Positions 5,648 to 6,274 of a DNA stretch of 6,274 nt are shown piece after piece. Below the pieces are notes generated by a model. It was not told the origin of the DNA. It did no database searches and saw only the letters and a program-made list of their open reading frames with translations. Within the stretch, counting starts at the first letter, position 1; each line of letters begins with the position of its first letter. The stretch comes from Nitrospirota bacterium (GTDB taxonomy: Bacteria > Nitrospirota > Thermodesulfovibrionia > Thermodesulfovibrionales > Magnetobacteriaceae), in NCBI GenBank assembly GCA_015233485.1, contig JADFXO010000239.1, positions 1-6,274 on the forward strand, in the 5' to 3' direction. The translations under genes were made by a program, and so were the position numbers.

Positions 5648-6274
5648 ATGGACGGAGACAATATACTTGTCATAGATGACGATACTAATAACATGCGGCA
5701 GATAAGCGAAATCCTCCGGAACGAGGGGTATACGGTATATAGCGCAACGACAAAGCTCGAAGCCCTTGAGGCTGCCCTTGAGGTACATCCTTCACTGGTG
5801 CTGGTAAAGTCTATGTTAATCGATTCAAGCGGCTATGAGGTGATCAGAGATTTGCGAAGTGAAGAATCTTTAAAAGGCCTGCCATTTATTATGCTCTCGG
5901 AGATAGAAAAAAAATATGACGACAGATATAGGACAATATATAAAATAGTGGATACGATAAAGCTCCCCGTAGAAAAAGACGACTTGATTCAAAAGGTAAG
6001 CGAACACATAGAGTGGTCTGCCCCGGATGAACAACTACCGGCAAACGGTGAAGATTACGGCGTAGAGGATGGCCAACATGAGAATATCAGGTTTGACCTG
6101 GTTGAAAAAACGACTGTCTTTTCAGACATGCCGCCCCATGATGAGCGCATCTCCCCGCGTGAGGAGGCGGAGTTCAACGAAGGCCCCTCCTACGAACATA
6201 CAGCCGGCAGCCCGGAACATCTGCCCGATGCACATAGCGGCGTCGATTATGCCGGCCACGAAGATGATTTAGCA
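5648..6274 (+). CDS. Response-regulator-like protein with a degenerate (pseudo-)receiver domain, 3' truncated by window edge
   Basis: The frame is open from ATG 5648 to the last base (209 codons), with no stop. Residues 1-121 follow the CheY-like receiver fold: beta1 NILVIDDD (5-12) with the acidic metal-site residues, alpha1 with ILRNEGYTVYSA (22-33), beta3 LVLVKSML (50-57), GYEVI (62-66), beta4 LPFIMLS (78-84), and KLPVEKDDL (105-113) before the last helix. In ordinary receivers the residue after LVLL is the phosphorylated Asp; here it is Lys54 (AAG 5807-5809). The invariant Lys that directly precedes Pro is Leu106, with a Lys one place earlier. Ser84 can fill the Thr/Ser position. Standard phosphorelay activation is therefore unlikely. 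Residues from about 124 are a hydrophilic, Glu/Asp/His/Pro-rich segment, probably a disordered linker to an unseen output domain. It has its own ribosome site and probable promoter and may be unrelated to the export operon. Confidence 0.85.
   Translation, partial: MDGDNILVIDDDTNNMRQISEILRNEGYTVYSATTKLEALEAALEVHPSLVLVKSMLIDSSGYEVIRDLRSEESLKGLPFIMLSEIEKKYDDRYRTIYKIVDTIKLPVEKDDLIQKVSEHIEWSAPDEQLPANGEDYGVEDGQHENIRFDLVEKTTVFSDMPPHDERISPREEAEFNEGPSYEHTAGSPEHLPDAHSGVDYAGHEDDLA

Noticed and set aside
6069..6272. Open frame in another + frame at the right edge
   Set aside because: It overlaps the receiver-domain gene frame, which starts with a ribosome site and matches a known fold; the product (Arg/Pro/Met-rich) resembles no family.

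Overview
The window looks like a piece of a Gram-negative bacterial chromosome of moderate GC content. A membrane-anchored periplasmic adaptor next to MacB/FtsX-type permeases implies a periplasm. Several features would fit a Nitrospirota- or deltaproteobacterium-like genome: frequent AUA isoleucine codons, GTG starts inside overlapping stops, and TGA as the usual stop. This placement is an inference from style, not a marker-gene assignment.

Layout, all on the + strand. (1) 1-1062: the larger C-terminal part of a LarC (DUF111) nickel-pincer cofactor protein, cut by the left edge. (2) 1052-2338: a MacA/HlyD-type adaptor whose frame is interrupted by one TAA at 1685-1687 and is otherwise intact. 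(3) 2335-3063: a MacB/LolD-type ABC ATPase. Its family-conserved N-terminus extends upstream of any ATG, GTG or TTG codon, which points to an ATA start in an ATAA overlap behind a good Shine-Dalgarno. (4) 3060-4274 and (5) 4271-5536: two paralogous MacB/FtsX-type permeases. (6) After a 111-bp intergenic region with a 21-bp-period direct repeat and a possible promoter, 5648 to the right edge is the start of a response-regulator-like gene whose receiver domain lacks the phospho-accepting aspartate.

Genes 1 to 5 overlap end to start by 11, 4, 4 and 4 bases, so they should be one translationally coupled transcription unit starting left of the window. Genes 2 to 5 would form an ABC export machine: ATPase dimer, two different four-helix permeases making a heterodimer, and a periplasmic adaptor that would reach an outer-membrane TolC-like channel not encoded here. 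The substrate cannot be read from sequence. Most notable are the in-frame stop that splits the adaptor's lipoyl domain, the missing standard start of the ATPase (both explicable by single C:G to T:A transitions), the permease duplication, and the degenerate receiver. No RNA gene, CRISPR array, insertion sequence or convincing terminator is visible, and no gene-free stretch exceeds 300 bases.
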